Below are positions 44,481-55,689 of a stretch of DNA of 64,000 nucleotides, piece by piece. The DNA comes from Bedellia somnulentella. Taxonomy: Eukaryota > Arthropoda > Insecta > Lepidoptera > Bedelliidae. The stretch spans positions 4,216,001-4,280,000 of the forward strand of contig OY755177.1 of assembly GCA_963576735.1 (NCBI GenBank), written 5' to 3'. The notes under the pieces were generated by a model that saw only the letters and a program-made list of their open reading frames with translations, was not told the origin of the DNA and ran no database searches. A program made the position numbers and the translations under genes. How positions within the stretch are numbered: position 1 is the first letter of the stretch; each line of letters starts with the position of its first letter.

Positions 44481-44814
44481 TTATCACAATAGTTGCCGCT
44501 TAAGTTCATTTATAAGTAAGAAAGAAAATCGTTCATTCGTAAGCGAAGGTAACGAAAAACACGGTAAGGAACAGTACGAGTATAAATAAAAAACAAATAA
44601 CAAACACAACAAAGAATTTGAACTTTTGCTTTGCTTTATATACTGAGTTATGTAGACATATGAATTGGCAAATATATGCTGCTTTTTACAATGTGTTTTA
44701 CTTCTAATCAGATATTTTATTTATTAATAAAAACAGTGCACAAACTCTTCATTCAGTAGAAAATATATTATACTTAAGATAAAATTTCACGCAGTTACAC
44801 TGCGCGGTACAATA

Positions 44815-44935
44815 TTACACATCATATTTATCCCCTCGGAGGGAGTCTAAGCTGATACTGAGTACGGCTATTTGGCTATAGTCCACCTCGCAAGCCTATA
44901 ATGCAAATTCATAGACACTTGCGACGTCTACTGTA
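44815..44935 (-). repeat. SINE-D fragment, diverged
   Basis: CTATTTGGCTATAGTCCACC matches the complement of the SINE-D body at about 13340-13360. Confidence 0.45.
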
Positions 44936-45648
44936 ATATTAACGTGACTGGTATTAAGAGATTAGCGTGTTCTCCAAGACACCGGAACATGCTTTTGTAT
45001 GGTCTCATGATTCTGCGTACCATATTTTTACAGTCAATCTCACGAATTATCATTTGTCTTATTCGTCCTGGCGTAATAGTGTCTTAAATGTAAATCCTTT
45101 TTTAAATTTACTTCAATAGAGATGTGCAGCTATGAGTTATATAATGTATTTATGTGCTAAGCTAGCCCATATTTTCATTTATCGATAAAACCTTCGAATT
45201 AGACTAGTGTTTAGACAACAAAAAATAGTATTTTCAAAAACAAAAATACAGGGATCTCTGTAGTTTGTTCACCGATGATAGTTATACGTAATCATATTGA
45301 GTCCCTAAAAACTACAGTCGCTTGGACAAGCCACAGAAATGGTTTAATGCTATTTATAGCCGAAACAACACTAGCCTACTAATTAAAGAATACAATTTTT
45401 ATTTGGTTTTTGTATTTAATCAATATGTTCAAAATCACATTACATTAAAACATTAAGTTTGTTATACGACCAATGGTTGTGGAGTTATTCTAGTAGTATT
45501 CCTTAATAGTCATTTATTATGATTATACTGATGAATGAATGTGTACTTAATTTTCCATTTAGAGATTACTGGATCAAACGAGTCAATATTCAAAATCACA
45601 GTATTTCAGTTGTTAGTTAAAACATTTTTTTTAATAAATATATAATAT
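44936..45648. other. No gene seen
   Basis: AT-rich, with no supported feature. Confidence 0.4.
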
Positions 45649-45800
45649 AACATAAACATTCACACCGAACATCCCCGAAGGGGTTGGCAGAGGTACTAAT
45701 ACTTTTGAGCATCACTTGACTTTGTCACCTGGTGTTCAGAGTACCCACGTTTTGCATGGACAGTGTACTAACGTGATAGGGGGCAGGCCTATCGCCGTAT
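45649..45800 (-). repeat. SINE-B, 3' half
   Basis: CATCCCCGAAGGGGTTGGCA, then CATCACTTGACTTTGTCACC, CAGAGTACCCACGTTTTGCA and GGCAGGCCTATCGCCGT. Confidence 0.8.
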
Positions 45801-46092
45801 CGCGTAGAATATATATTATTTTCTATTAAAACGTAAATATAAAAACATCGGCATTCTAAACATAAGCTTTAGCGAAAGTACTTAAGGATTTGTCCGATCA
45901 AACGGAATTACGTCCGGCCTCAGTCAATAAAAATGTGAACGCAATTGCGTGAGACCCAACTCTAAGAATGAATGATCTCAACTGGATACTGAACAACTTA
46001 TCTTCAGCTTCTGATACTTGGTAAGTCTAGGGATTCTGTCCGGATTTATTATCAAGTGATATTTCTGTGCAATGCTCGTTTACTTTGATTTG

Positions 46093-46345
46093 ATACATAC
46101 ATATACTCACGGCTATATTTCCCTAGAAGGGGCAAGGAGAAGAATAAAAGAGCTTGTATGAGAAGAATAATGAATGTAAGGGAAGCAAGAGAGGTTTGTC
46201 AAGATCGTACTAAGTATCGATCGATACTTACCCCAATGGGAATAATGGGCATGAGTATAAGTAAGTAAGTAAGTAAGGGGTAACCATAGCTAAGGAATTA
46301 TAAATTCCTCAGCCACTTTTGGAAGTTGAGTGGGGATTTGATATA
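46093..46345 (-). repeat. Family A, 3' half, split by LINE-G
   Basis: Left piece 46093-46132 (ACATACATATACTCACGGCT to AGAAGGGG) and right piece 46275-46345 (AAGGGGTAACCATAGCTAAG to GGAAGTTGAGTGGGGA). Joined, they give the usual order. Confidence 0.75.
46133..46274 (+). mobile_element. LINE-G 3' end nested in family A
   Basis: GAAGAATAAAAGAGCTTGTA (KRACM region), then TGAATGTAAGGGAAGCAAGA and ACCCCAATGGGAATAATGGG, with a (TAAG)n tail. Flanked by AAGGGG at 46127-46132 and 46275-46280. It is only ~140 bp, a severely truncated copy. Confidence 0.75.
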
Positions 46346-46976
46346 CTTTAAAAAAAGTCAGTTGTTAATCTATACTAATATTATAAAGAGGAAAGGTTTG
46401 ATTTTTTGTTTGTTTGTTTGTTTGAATTGAATAGGCTCCAAAACTACTGGACGAATTTGAAAAATTCTTTCACTGTTTTGATGCTACACTATTCCCGAGT
46501 GACATAGACTATATCTCATTTTCAAAAAAATTAGGGATCCTTACGTAAACTTCAAAAATGTTACCCAAGGTGTTAAAGAAATACCAAAAAAAATCCTTTT
46601 ATCGCGTGCGCTGCAAAAACTATTGACAATAGAATAAAATTATGTACTACAATTTTTAGAACACATCATTATCTAAAAAAAATGCCCCGACAACATGTCT
46701 CTAACTATTATAGTTATCTCACAACAAGCGTCATAATATAACATTATTTAAAAATTAAATTAAAATCCTGCTTTAGAAAAGGCTCTTTATATGGACCTAC
46801 TTAATCCTTATAAAAAAAACGTATATATTATTTTAGACTACTTCAATACCCTTAAATAAATTTTTGAATTATTCGATTTGAACATTCCATTCGAAAGTTA
46901 TCTCGAATTGAAAAAATAGATAAAACTCCGCTCGATTAGCTATGCATAGTAAGTTGTTGCAGGCGTCACGAAGGGG

Positions 46977-47323
46977 TACGGGAGGCTGCTTATCAAAGAG
47001 TTAAAGCAAAATTCAATTGTAGCGACTATTATCACTGGCCCAGCAGCCGGTCAATTAGCTCATATACCGATGATCCCAACTGATCTGCCAATTCCATTTA
47101 AACGGCTACAATTTTCGGTTAAAACATCTTTTACTTTAACAATTAATAAGTCCCAAGGCCAAACCTTCAAATTAGTAGGGATTGACTTGCGAAAGAATTG
47201 TTTTACTCACGGTCAACTGTACGTTGGGCTGTCGCGAGTGGGAGCTCCTGAACATCAATTTATTTTGCTGCCCCAAAATACAACAACGTCAAATATTGTT
47301 TACAGGGAAGCTCTAAATCTATA
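46977..47323 (+). pseudogene. Helitron Pif1-like helicase C-terminal remnant
   Basis: The frame that ends at the stop after 47321 reads ATIITGPAAGQLAHIP, FKRLQFSVKTSFTLTINKSQ, then GQTFKLVGIDL and THGQLYVGLSRVG. The TINKSQGQT and HGQLYV.LSRV blocks are the last two conserved motifs of Pif1-family helicases in Helitron Rep-Helicase proteins. The Rep nuclease domain and helicase motifs I-IV are absent. The same frame can be followed upstream of the ATG at 47070 to about 46977. Confidence 0.8.
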
Positions 47324-47400
47324 AATTGAATGGCTTTTGATGTAATTACTCATTATGAAAAATAAAAAAATATATCTAAATATAAATACAAAAAAATATA

Positions 47401-47650
47401 ACATACATACATACATATACTCACGGCTATAAATCCCTAGAAGGGGTAGCCAGAGCTAAGGAATTAGAAATTCCTCAGCCACTTTTGGAAGTTGTGTGGG
47501 GAAAAGATGGTGAAATAAAGGTTGTTGGTGATGGGTCACCAACCGCATCGCCCAAAAATCCCTCAAAAGCCCCAAAACCGTTAGTCGCCTCTTACGTACA
47601 CCCACCGGAAGAAATGGGGTAGTGCTATTCTAAGCCGACACTACACAGCA
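47401..47650 (-). mobile_element. Family A nested in the Helitron
   Basis: Full-length, well-preserved copy. Flanked by CAAAAAAATATAAC at about 47389-47402 and 47649-47662. Confidence 0.85.
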
Positions 47651-47772
47651 AAAAAATATAACATAGCTTAAAACTTAAAAAAAATATATTAAAACAATAA
47701 TACATGTAATAATATAAAAAACAAAATGTTAATGATAATTTATGCCCGAGCGAAGCCGGGACGGGCTGCTAG

Positions 47773-48186
47773 TGTGGATATAATTTATAACTTACATTTT
47801 CTTAGTTCATAGAATTTCGATACCCCTTTCTATCAACGGGTGTCGTAATGTTAAACAAAATTTTATTACACGTTACTATGTATAGTTTCCATTAGTTAAT
47901 TAAGTGAATAATCCAGTTTTAAATTTACTTCCCTCCATTGTTTGATCACCCTGCACTGTTTATGCCTGAAAATAGAGTATTCGTTTAATTTACGATAGCG
48001 ATTTAATTATTAAATAGTTACAGTTAGCAGTTTTCCGTGTAGTGCTGGTTTAGAATGTCAATCTACAATTAAAATAAGTAATACCTAATTTATTATTTCG
48101 CTCTCCAACTTTCACAACTCGAACGTTTTTTTTTATATAATAAAATCAAACCAATGTATACACATATTTGATATAAGCTTTATTAT
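47773..48186. other. No gene; short A 5' fragment inside
   Basis: Contains CCGTGTAGTGCTGGTTTAGA at about 48034-48053, the first ~30 bp of family A, and otherwise unrecognised AT-rich DNA. Confidence 0.45.
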
Positions 48187-48436
48187 TACATACATACATA
48201 CATATACTCACGGCTATAAATCCCGAAAGGGCTAGCCAGAGCTTAGGAATTAGAAATTCCTCAGCCACTTTTGGAAAGTTTGGTGGGGTAAAGATGATAA
48301 AATAAAGGTTGTTGGTGATGGGTCTCCAACCGCATCGCCCAAAAATCCCTTAAAAGCCCCAAGACCGTTAGTCGCCTCATACGTACACCCACCGGAAGAA
48401 ATGGGGTAGTGCTATTCTAAGCCGACACTACACAGC
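48187..48436 (-). mobile_element. Family A, full length
   Basis: All blocks in order, close to the 47401 copy. A short AGCTTTAT direct repeat near both ends may be the TSD. Confidence 0.85.
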
Positions 48437-48914
48437 CAAATACACAGCTTTATAAATAATAAATTTTAAAGTCGTTAGTTATTCAAGAACACATTTTTCC
48501 GTCAAAAAGCTTGTGCATCAAACTTGTGAATGGTAATCGGAAAAAGTAAACCAATGCGTAGGCATAAATAGTAGGCAAAAATCAAAACTTTTACGTACAG
48601 TTATTATCATCCACCACCTTTAATTTCACTGTTGAATTATGACTGGAAATGTTTTAGGCATTCGAAAAAGTTAAGCACATTAGCCGGTAATGTTCCGTTA
48701 TAAATTTGCATGAGGAAATTAAGCCAAATGTTTTACGTAAATATACAGTGGTTGATGTTGCTCCTGATTTTCCGGCAAACCGTAATGAAAGTTTTATTTG
48801 CTAAAAAAACTGCAACGGGAATATACTAAATGTACTGCAAAATTGTTAATGCTATGTTATTTCAAAATTATTACATTTTAATTTAAGAGTTAAGTTATAT
48901 AAAGTATTAAAGTC
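48437..48914. other. No gene seen
   Basis: AT-rich, with no supported feature. Confidence 0.4.
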
Positions 48915-49010
48915 ACGTGGGTGAATGTAAGGAAAGCAAGAGTGATTTTTGAAGATCGGCTAAGTGGCAATCGATAATCAGCCGACTCCAATGGAAGTAA
49001 TTGTATCACT
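48915..49010 (+). repeat. LINE-G 3' fragment, diverged
   Basis: GTGAATGTAAGGAAAGCAAG, then GAAGATCGGCTAAGTGGCAA and CGACTCCAATGGAAGTAATT. Confidence 0.6.
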
Positions 49011-49050
49011 CGATTAATCAATAATTATTGAGATAATAAAAATAATGTTT

Positions 49051-49170
49051 ATGCCTGGAAGGACATGTGAAGCTGTCTGTTCCGGCTACTGGAAGGGTAG
49101 TACTCGTTAGCCTCCTATAGACAATTCACCATAATCAAGGCCTCAGCTAGGTAGTCTATAAAAATGTAAA
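49051..49170 (+). repeat. SINE-D fragment, diverged
   Basis: GGAAGGACATGTGAAGCTGT, then TCCGGCTACTGGAAGGGTAG and a shortened remainder. Confidence 0.55.
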
Positions 49171-49623
49171 GGATTCTGATCAATATATTATTTTTGTGTA
49201 CTATGGGTAAACATATCGTGAGGAGACCACTTGGACTTAATAGTCACCGAGTGATTGTAACATGAAAAACTAATAATTATTAGGATCTCTGATTTGATGA
49301 TACTTGATGTAAAGAGACATTTAATTTATCAACATATCCATAAATAAATAAAAGATACGTATTTATGTCTCGTTCTTTCTACTATCAACTCGACAATAAC
49401 AATAAAACGGATTAATATTTAGTAGCATAACCACTTGTTGTAATTTAACTTAGAATATCGTTACACTAATGACATTTAAAAAAAATATATATGATTACAT
49501 AGCATAGTGCCGTAGACATAATTTGGGCATGAAAGTAATTCATTAAAGTTTATGGGAAGGCCAGGTGCCACCCCGCTACCCGCACAGAAACTATTTTCAA
49601 GGCTAAATAAATACTCGTATTAT
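49171..49623. other. No gene seen
   Basis: AT-rich, with no supported feature. Confidence 0.4.
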
Positions 49624-49851
49624 TTACATACATATGCTCACGGCTATAAATCCCTAGAAGGAATAGGAAATTCCTCAGCCACGTTTGGAAATTTTAGTGG
49701 GGAAAAGATGGTAAAATAAAGGTTTTCGGTGATGGGTCTCCAACCACATCGCCCAAAAATTCCTTAAAAGCTCCAAAACCGTTAGTTGCCTCTTGCGTAC
49801 ACCCACCGGAAGTAATGGGGTAGTGCTATTCTAAGCCGACACTACACAGCA
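49624..49851 (-). mobile_element. Family A, near full length
   Basis: Lacks ~20 bp near the 3' hairpin. CGTATTATTT occurs on both sides (about 49616 and 49857), probably the TSD. Confidence 0.8.
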
Positions 49852-50385
49852 AATATCGTATTATTTAAAAATACATTTTCATTTGTATGCATCTCATTAA
49901 TAGTCAAATAGATTATAGTACAACAGATTATCCTACTGTTTTGATGATTCGAAATGAGAAACACTATCTCTTCTTAAACACATATGTGTTACCAGGGAAT
50001 GTGATGGAGTTTAAGGTTTACAACTTGCCACCATTAACTTTATAACACTAACTAGTGAATAAAGTAATTTTGAGCAATTATTTATGGAATCACCTTCAGA
50101 TTAATAAGAAGAGACGAAATTAATACTCGAGATCTCAGTACTTTTCTTCTATATTAGTCAGACAAAAAGACCTAGGTACAAAGTTATTAATAGGCTTTCA
50201 AATGACAATGCGAGAAATAAAGTGTCAATTGCTGTCATCAGTATAAATTAAGAGTTTAAAAATGGTTATTTATTAACTTAAGTTGGAAATAATAATTGAT
50301 TTCTTTAAAAATCCATAAATAAAAATGCAAATTTTTAAACGTTTGTCACGTGACACAAAACGTTCTTGAATGGTCGAGTTTATGA
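49852..50385. other. No gene seen
   Basis: AT-rich, with no supported feature. Confidence 0.4.
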
Positions 50386-50458
50386 TGACGTCACATGCCT
50401 GTAAAGAAACCTCGTGGCTCGTTTGTTGCCACAGACCAAATACAGGCAAGTGACGTCA
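50386..50458. repeat. Inverted repeat with two TGACGTCA sites
   Basis: TGACGTCACATGCCTGTA at 50386-50403 and TACAGGCAAGTGACGTCA at 50441-50458 are inverted copies with one mismatch. Each outer end is the 8-bp palindrome TGACGTCA, the consensus CREB/ATF site. No gene is nearby, so a regulatory role is only a possibility; it could be part of an unrecognised repeat. Confidence 0.7.
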
Positions 50459-50825
50459 CTGACCCGTTTGCAGCGCCATTTTGTCAAAATTGTGTTTTGA
50501 CGCGCTATTTAAATATTCAATTTTTAATTTGATATTTTTCAGCAAATGTGCACCAAATTTAAAAAAATATAACTTTAACTGGGTTCCTTAAACTCTACTA
50601 CATCATATGAAATGGATTTTAAAAACCTGTCAAATAGCCCATTATCATTTTGAAAACGATGCAAGTATTGATTCCCTATTTTGAAACAAGACCAGACATT
50701 ATTGTAATGAAATTTCATACAAAATCTTGTCGCGTTTTCATCATTGGACGCTTGGTACGTATAATAAAGTCCACTTGTAACAATATATCAGATTTAGCAG
50801 CCTTAAACATAAGTTTATTTCAGCA

Positions 50826-51000
50826 GTGCTAAACTATATGGCCGAGCGTTTCATGAGTAAACTAACGAGCAAAACTGGAAACGCAGGTCACTTTCACTTC
50901 ATCGGAATTTTTGCTATGGGCTATGATTTTGTAAATCTGGTTCGGACAATTGGTAACACTTTTTATACCCTATTTCCCCGAAAACATGCCAGAGCAACCG
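50826..51000 (+). repeat. Local duplicate, unit 1
   Basis: GCCGAGCGTTTCATGAGTAA, then CGAGCAAAACTGGAAACGCA and GGCTATGATTTTGTAAATCT are repeated, diverged, at 51145-51330. Confidence 0.7.
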
Positions 51001-51090
51001 TGATAACACATTGGTTAGAACCATGCTTATTGCGCAGATGATGAGGGTTTGAATCCCAGGTCGGGCCTAAAGCAATTTTATGATTGCAGT
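50999..51090 (+). repeat. SINE-B head fragment
   Basis: CGTGATAACACATTGGTTAG, then GGGTTTGAATCCCAGGTCGG (B box) and GGCCTAAAGCAATTTTATG. It lies between the two duplicated units. Confidence 0.6.
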
Positions 51091-51144
51091 ATTGATGTAT
51101 TAGCCACGTAATATTGCTTTATTTAATAAATATTATCTAAATTA

Positions 51145-51330
51145 TTTTGCCGAGCGTTTCATGTGTAAACTAATATCCACAACTGCAAGTTGTTGACTTG
51201 TCCTAACGAGCAAAACTGGAAACGCAACTCGCTTTTACTTCATTGGAATTTTTGCTATGCACTATGATTTTGTAAATCTGGACCGGAAAATTGGTTAGAC
51301 TTTTTACGCCCTTTTTCCCCGAAACTATGG
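51145..51330 (+). repeat. Local duplicate, unit 2
   Basis: Matches unit 1 at 50826, with a ~30 bp extra segment (ATCCACAACTGCAAGTTGTT) after the first block. Confidence 0.7.
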
Positions 51331-51362
51331 TATAAATACCATAATTTATGATATACTACCAT

Positions 51363-52104
51363 GATGCGTATGATAGGATGGTAAGAAAGTGTTTATGGGA
51401 GGTGTTATACAAAGTTCGGTTTGGGGAGTCAACTTATACGTGCATTGGTATCACTCTATGAGGATTCTAGTGCATGTGTAAGAGTAAACGGGGAAAACAC
51501 TATTTGGTTCGGAATCTCTAGGGGTATCCGAAAGGGATGTGTAGCTTTTCCGTGACCAGTCAATCGGTGTCTGAAAAGGCGCGAATGGCTGTGCATGATG
51601 CTGTTCTTGTTCCTACGCTTATGTATGGAAGCGGATGTTGGGTGTGGCAGAAAAAGCATGAGAGCAGAGTGAATGCAGTAGAGATGAGGTCCCTCAGAAA
51701 AAAATGTAATGTTAGATTATGTGACCGAGTGAGAAATAGTGTTATTCGTGAAAAGTGTGGTGTGAAAGATGATATTGTAAGAAAGATAGAAAAAGGAATG
51801 TTGAGATAGTTTGGGCACATAGAGAGGATGGATGATAGAATATTGGTAGAAGGGATTTATAGAGCTAGTGTGGATGGTAATGTTAGTAGAGGACGACCAC
51901 GGAGAACACACTTGGACCAAATTGAGAGTGTGCTCAAAAAGGCTGGCGTCCGAAGTATAAAGAATAAAAGAGCATGTATGAAAAGATTGATGGATGTAAA
52001 CGAAGCTAGGGAGATTTGTCAGGATCGTGCGAAGTGGCGATAAATAGTCTCTGCCTACCCCAATGGGAACTAATAGCGTGAGTATATGTATGTAAGTATG
52101 TATG
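51363..52104 (+). mobile_element. LINE-G, truncated and internally deleted, ~49 bp TSD
   Basis: Coding remnant, hairpin end (CTACCCCAATGGGAACTAAT) and tail GTGAGTATATGTATGTAAGT. Flanked by TTTTCCCCGAAACTATGG... ending ACTACCAT at 51313-51362 and again at 52105-52154, with two differences. A duplication this long is unusual. Confidence 0.85.
51370..52040 (+). pseudogene. LINE-G RT pseudogene with internal deletion
   Basis: Starts within the RT fingers/palm (AYDRMVRKCLWEVLYKVRFG), then a broken ALVSLYEDSSACV segment. A deletion near 51548 joins GCVA (start of the RQGCVASP block) to TSQSVSEKARMAVHDAVLVP, removing the YADD catalytic site and several hundred bases compared with the copy at 55 kb. 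The C-terminus continues as CGVKDDIVRKIEKGMLR-stop-FGHIERMDD and ends KRACMKRLMDVNEAREICQD. Not functional. Confidence 0.8.
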
Positions 52105-52311
52105 TTTTTCCCGAAAGTATGGTATAAATACCATAATTTATGATATACTACCATATTGACAAATATATCTACAGTTCCTTTGTTTACCCTGAAGTGTCTT
52201 ATAACGAGTCAAAACACATGCTTAAAGCAGTTTTCTACCAATTTGTAGTCACTAATGACTAAGTTGGATTTAGCCATGAGGTTTCTTCGGACCGACACTT
52301 TATTGTCTATC

Positions 52312-52530
52312 CAAAGCCATATGTGTGGTAAATTAATCAGGGTGGTGATCGGTGAGGAAAAACATTGCAAAAAAACCCAAATGGCTAAGTTTTACTTAGT
52401 CGTCTGACAATATATTTGTACAAAATGACGAAAAGTATCACGTGAGTACAATGTCCAAACAAAACGTGGGTACTTTAAACACCAGATGACAATGTAATGT
52501 GATGTGCAAAAGTATTAGTACCTCTGCCTC
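52312..52530 (+). repeat. SINE-B, 5'-truncated
   Basis: CATATGTGTGGTAAATTAAT, then CACGTGAGTACAATGTCCAA and ACACCAGATGACAATG, ending TTAGTACCTCTGCC; the 3' hairpin is lost. Confidence 0.7.
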
Positions 52531-54541
52531 TTCTATAAAATTGACAAACTATCGTACAACAATATAGATTATATATTATAGGTTTATTTATTATGGTTGA
52601 CATTCATGTAATTATTTAGGAATAATTCAGACATTTAATACAAATTACTCAGTAACGACAGTAAAATTATTAAACTTGATGAGTGATTGCCTGCATAGTG
52701 ACATACTTATACCGGCAATTGTCTTGTCAGTCTGCGTTCAACATTTCCGTTTGTCATTGATTTATGCGGGCACATCAATTTGATGTTTGTTTTGAAAGGC
52801 CGAAATGCCAAAAAATCGTGTTCGAATAACTGTTAGACTACGCTCGGTAAAGTTTTATTTATGTATGAAAAGAATGATAGGCTAGTCGTTAGGCTGGTGA
52901 AACTTCAAATTTATAGAGCTATGTATATTTTCAGGGCATTAGTTTCCGTTTGAATGGACTTTTGAATCAATCGCCAGTTTATGGAGACTTTATTTATTTT
53001 ACTTGCAGAGGTCCATTTATTAATTTCGTTTTTTTATATTTTTAACAACTTTTACAAAAAAGCGTAAAAATAATAATAATGAAAAACCAGAAATGTAGAA
53101 AAGGTATGAGTTACTAGGAAACAAATTGATCTTGGCAAAATTTAAACGTAAGATTCAAAGAAAACAGTTATTTTAAATTTCGAACCTCCCTTGTTAAGGC
53201 AGCGTTCAATATCTTGAAAGTCAACAACTCGTTAAATTTGGCAAAGACTCAGTTCGGAATTAAGAGAACTCTACTCGCCCTCGATGTAAATTAAACCGTT
53301 TCTAAGCGAATGTTGCACCGAATGGAGGAAGATTTATTCTTGGCTGCCAGTAATGGCTTTTTAATTCGTTCACTTAGCACTGCGAATTAAAAATTAAACG
53401 CTTGTTACATGAATATTTGTAGGTGCTTTGGTTTTAAATTTTCCGCGAAACATTTTGCGTTTTTCAGGCCTTGTCTGTATTACATTTGTTTTATATTAAC
53501 AGTTTGATTGAGCGTTCAGTTTTAGTGAGTATTTAAACCAGTTCGTCTTTATTTCCACAAACTTTGTGTTTTATGAAAAAATACATTCTCATGCGTGTAC
53601 AAGTCTTTGAAAATGAAAATTTTTTGTTTTACTGTTCCCATTGAGATTCATTATTGCGTTATATTGTAACTCAAAATAAACCCAGTTTGTCATTGATTAT
53701 CAAAACTTGAATATTACTATGAAAAAAATAAATCCTAAACGACTCAAAAAAATATTTGCTAAAAAAGAGGGAATCGTTAAACAACCGTTTGCCAAATTAC
53801 TTTTAGGAGAATTTGTTAAAACTCTTTATAATACCTAAATTTGTTTAGAAGTCAAACAAAGAACTGGACATTAAATTTACAAGTGATTTCACTCTAAATC
53901 TATCTTTTACTCCGATCTAAACTATCAATAACGGCACGACCCCGCATGTAAATACTCCTGATGACTAAGATGTCGTCTTGACAGAACCCTCATCATTCTG
54001 TGACAGATTTAGTAAGCGTTTGCACCGGATTATCAGTTTACCAACGGTCAGATAACCGTTTATATTTTCACCAAGTGCTTAAGTTTTATGTTGTCCTAAT
54101 AACCTAACGACAAAATTGGATATTTAGATAAAAAAGACGTAAATACTTTTAAGAAACGAATAATAAACATATCAATACAATTTTAGTAATTTTAAATATT
54201 CACTGATATTTTGATCAACTGTTACAAATAGCACCACTTAACCTTTAACCTTTTGATCCTCAAAACTCTACTTAAATAATTTTGACTGACACTTTAAGAA
54301 GTTACTTTGATGAATATGGACTAACGATATTAAAACTTAAAATAATTAAGAAAGTCGTGGGCATCATCTGAAATAAAACTTTAATTTACTTGTTTTCTGT
54401 TTTTCTTTTTCACTAAAAAATATATTTTTGCATGCAAAGTAGACTTCTGTAACGAGAAACTAAGTGGAAATTAAGTACGCTCAATATTTTGCTGATACTA
54501 GTTGTTTTCCTCTCTGCAAAGTTATAGGTACTGAAAATAAA
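52531..54541. other. No gene seen; longest repeat-free stretch
   Basis: About 2 kb of AT-rich DNA without a motif-bearing ORF, RNA gene or known repeat. Confidence 0.5.
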
Positions 54542-54606
54542 GGTTCACGGCGTAAATTTCCAGAGGTGTGGCAGAGGACCTAATACTTCTGAAATTCACA
54601 TGACAA
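54542..54606 (-). repeat. SINE-B 3' end fragment
   Basis: GGTTCACGGCGTAAATTTCC, then GCAGAGGACCTAATACTTCT; directly followed by a LINE-G insertion. Confidence 0.65.
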
Positions 54607-55660
54607 TACATACATACATATACTCACGCCGTTAATTCCCATTGGGGTAGGCAGAGACTATCGATCGCCACTACGTACGATCCTGTCAAACCTCTCTTGC
54701 TTCGTTTACATCCATCAATATTTTTATTCATGCTCTTTTATTCTTCATACTTCGGACGCCTCCCTTTTTGAGCACACTTTCAATTTGGTCCAAGTGTGTC
54801 TTTCGTGGCCGTCCTCTTCTAACATTACTTTCCACATTAGCTCTATAGATACCTTTTACCAATTTCCTATCATCCATCCTCTCGATGTCCCCAAACCATC
54901 TCAACGTTCCTTTTTCTATCTTTCTTACAATATCATCTTTTACACCACACCTTTCACGAATCACATCGTTCCTCACACGATCACATAACCTAACATTACA
55001 AACTTTTCTTTTTTACACCTCATTTCTACTGCATTCACTCTGTTTTCATGCTTCTTCTGCCACACCCAACATTCACTGCCATACATAAGCGTAGGAACAA
55101 GAACGGCATCATGCACAGCCATTCGGGCCCTTTCGGACACCGATTGACTAGACATTAGACTATCCAATGCTCCATTAATCGCATAACCCTTTTTCACTCT
55201 TCTCTCAATATCTTCAACGCACTTTTCATCTCTAGTAAACATAAATCCCAGATATACAAACTCATTTACTTGTTCCACTCTCTTACCATCAATCTCAATC
55301 ACGCATTCAGTCATATTCTCCTCTCTTTCAAAAACCATAGTTTTAGTTTTATCCACATTCACTTTCATTCCCTTTCTTTCAAATGACGCACATGCAGTAT
55401 TCATCATCTCTTGCAACTTTTCCGCCGACGATGCAAGTAGCGCTTGATCGTCAGCATACAAGAGGCATTTAACAAAGACTCCACCCATTCTTAGTCCATC
55501 ATCACTTTCACGCAACTCTGTCAAACAGTCATCCATGAACAAATAGAAGAGCCACGGAGAAGCGACACAACCCTGTCGGACACCCCTAGAGATGCCAAAC
55601 CAGTCAGTGTTTTTCCCGTTTACCTTACACATGCACTAGAATCCTCATAGAGTGAAACCA
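54607..55660 (-). mobile_element. LINE-G, longest copy
   Basis: 3' end at 54607 (tail complement, TACTCACGCCGTTAATTCCC, ATTGGGGTAGGCAGAGACTA), then ~1 kb of antisense coding sequence, truncated near 55660 within the RT domain. Confidence 0.85.
54728..55632 (-). pseudogene. LINE-G reverse transcriptase, RT core to C-terminus, frameshifted
   Basis: The 219-codon frame 55632-54973 carries RT motifs GVRQGCVASPWLFYLFMDD (residues 17-35), the catalytic YADD at 59-62, KVNVDKTKTMVF and FVYLGFMFTRDEK, then LMYGSECWVWQKK. A frameshift near EMRCKK sends it out of frame. The C-terminus resumes at 54976 in another frame with RCGVKDDIVRKIEKGTLRWF, then GDIERMDD and GRPRKTHLDQIESVLKKGGV. RT would copy RNA by target-primed reverse transcription. 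The upstream endonuclease is missing. This is the best local sample of the RT that I propose mobilises families A and B. Clade: RTE- or CR1-related, not settled. Confidence 0.8.
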
Positions 55661-55689
55661 ACGCATATAATGATAAAATATAAGATTTA

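Larger units (their letters stand above)
46379..47772 (+). mobile_element. Deleted Helitron with nested family A copy
   Basis: 5' end TCTATACTAATATTATAAAG after an A at 46378. 3' end: hairpin GCCCGAGCGAAGCCGGGACG GGC, then TGCTAG, followed by T at 47773. This fits Helitron insertion between A and T, TC at the 5' end, and a hairpin plus CTAG at the 3' end. Only the C-terminal part of the helicase remains. An A copy lies at 47401-47650. Confidence 0.8.
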
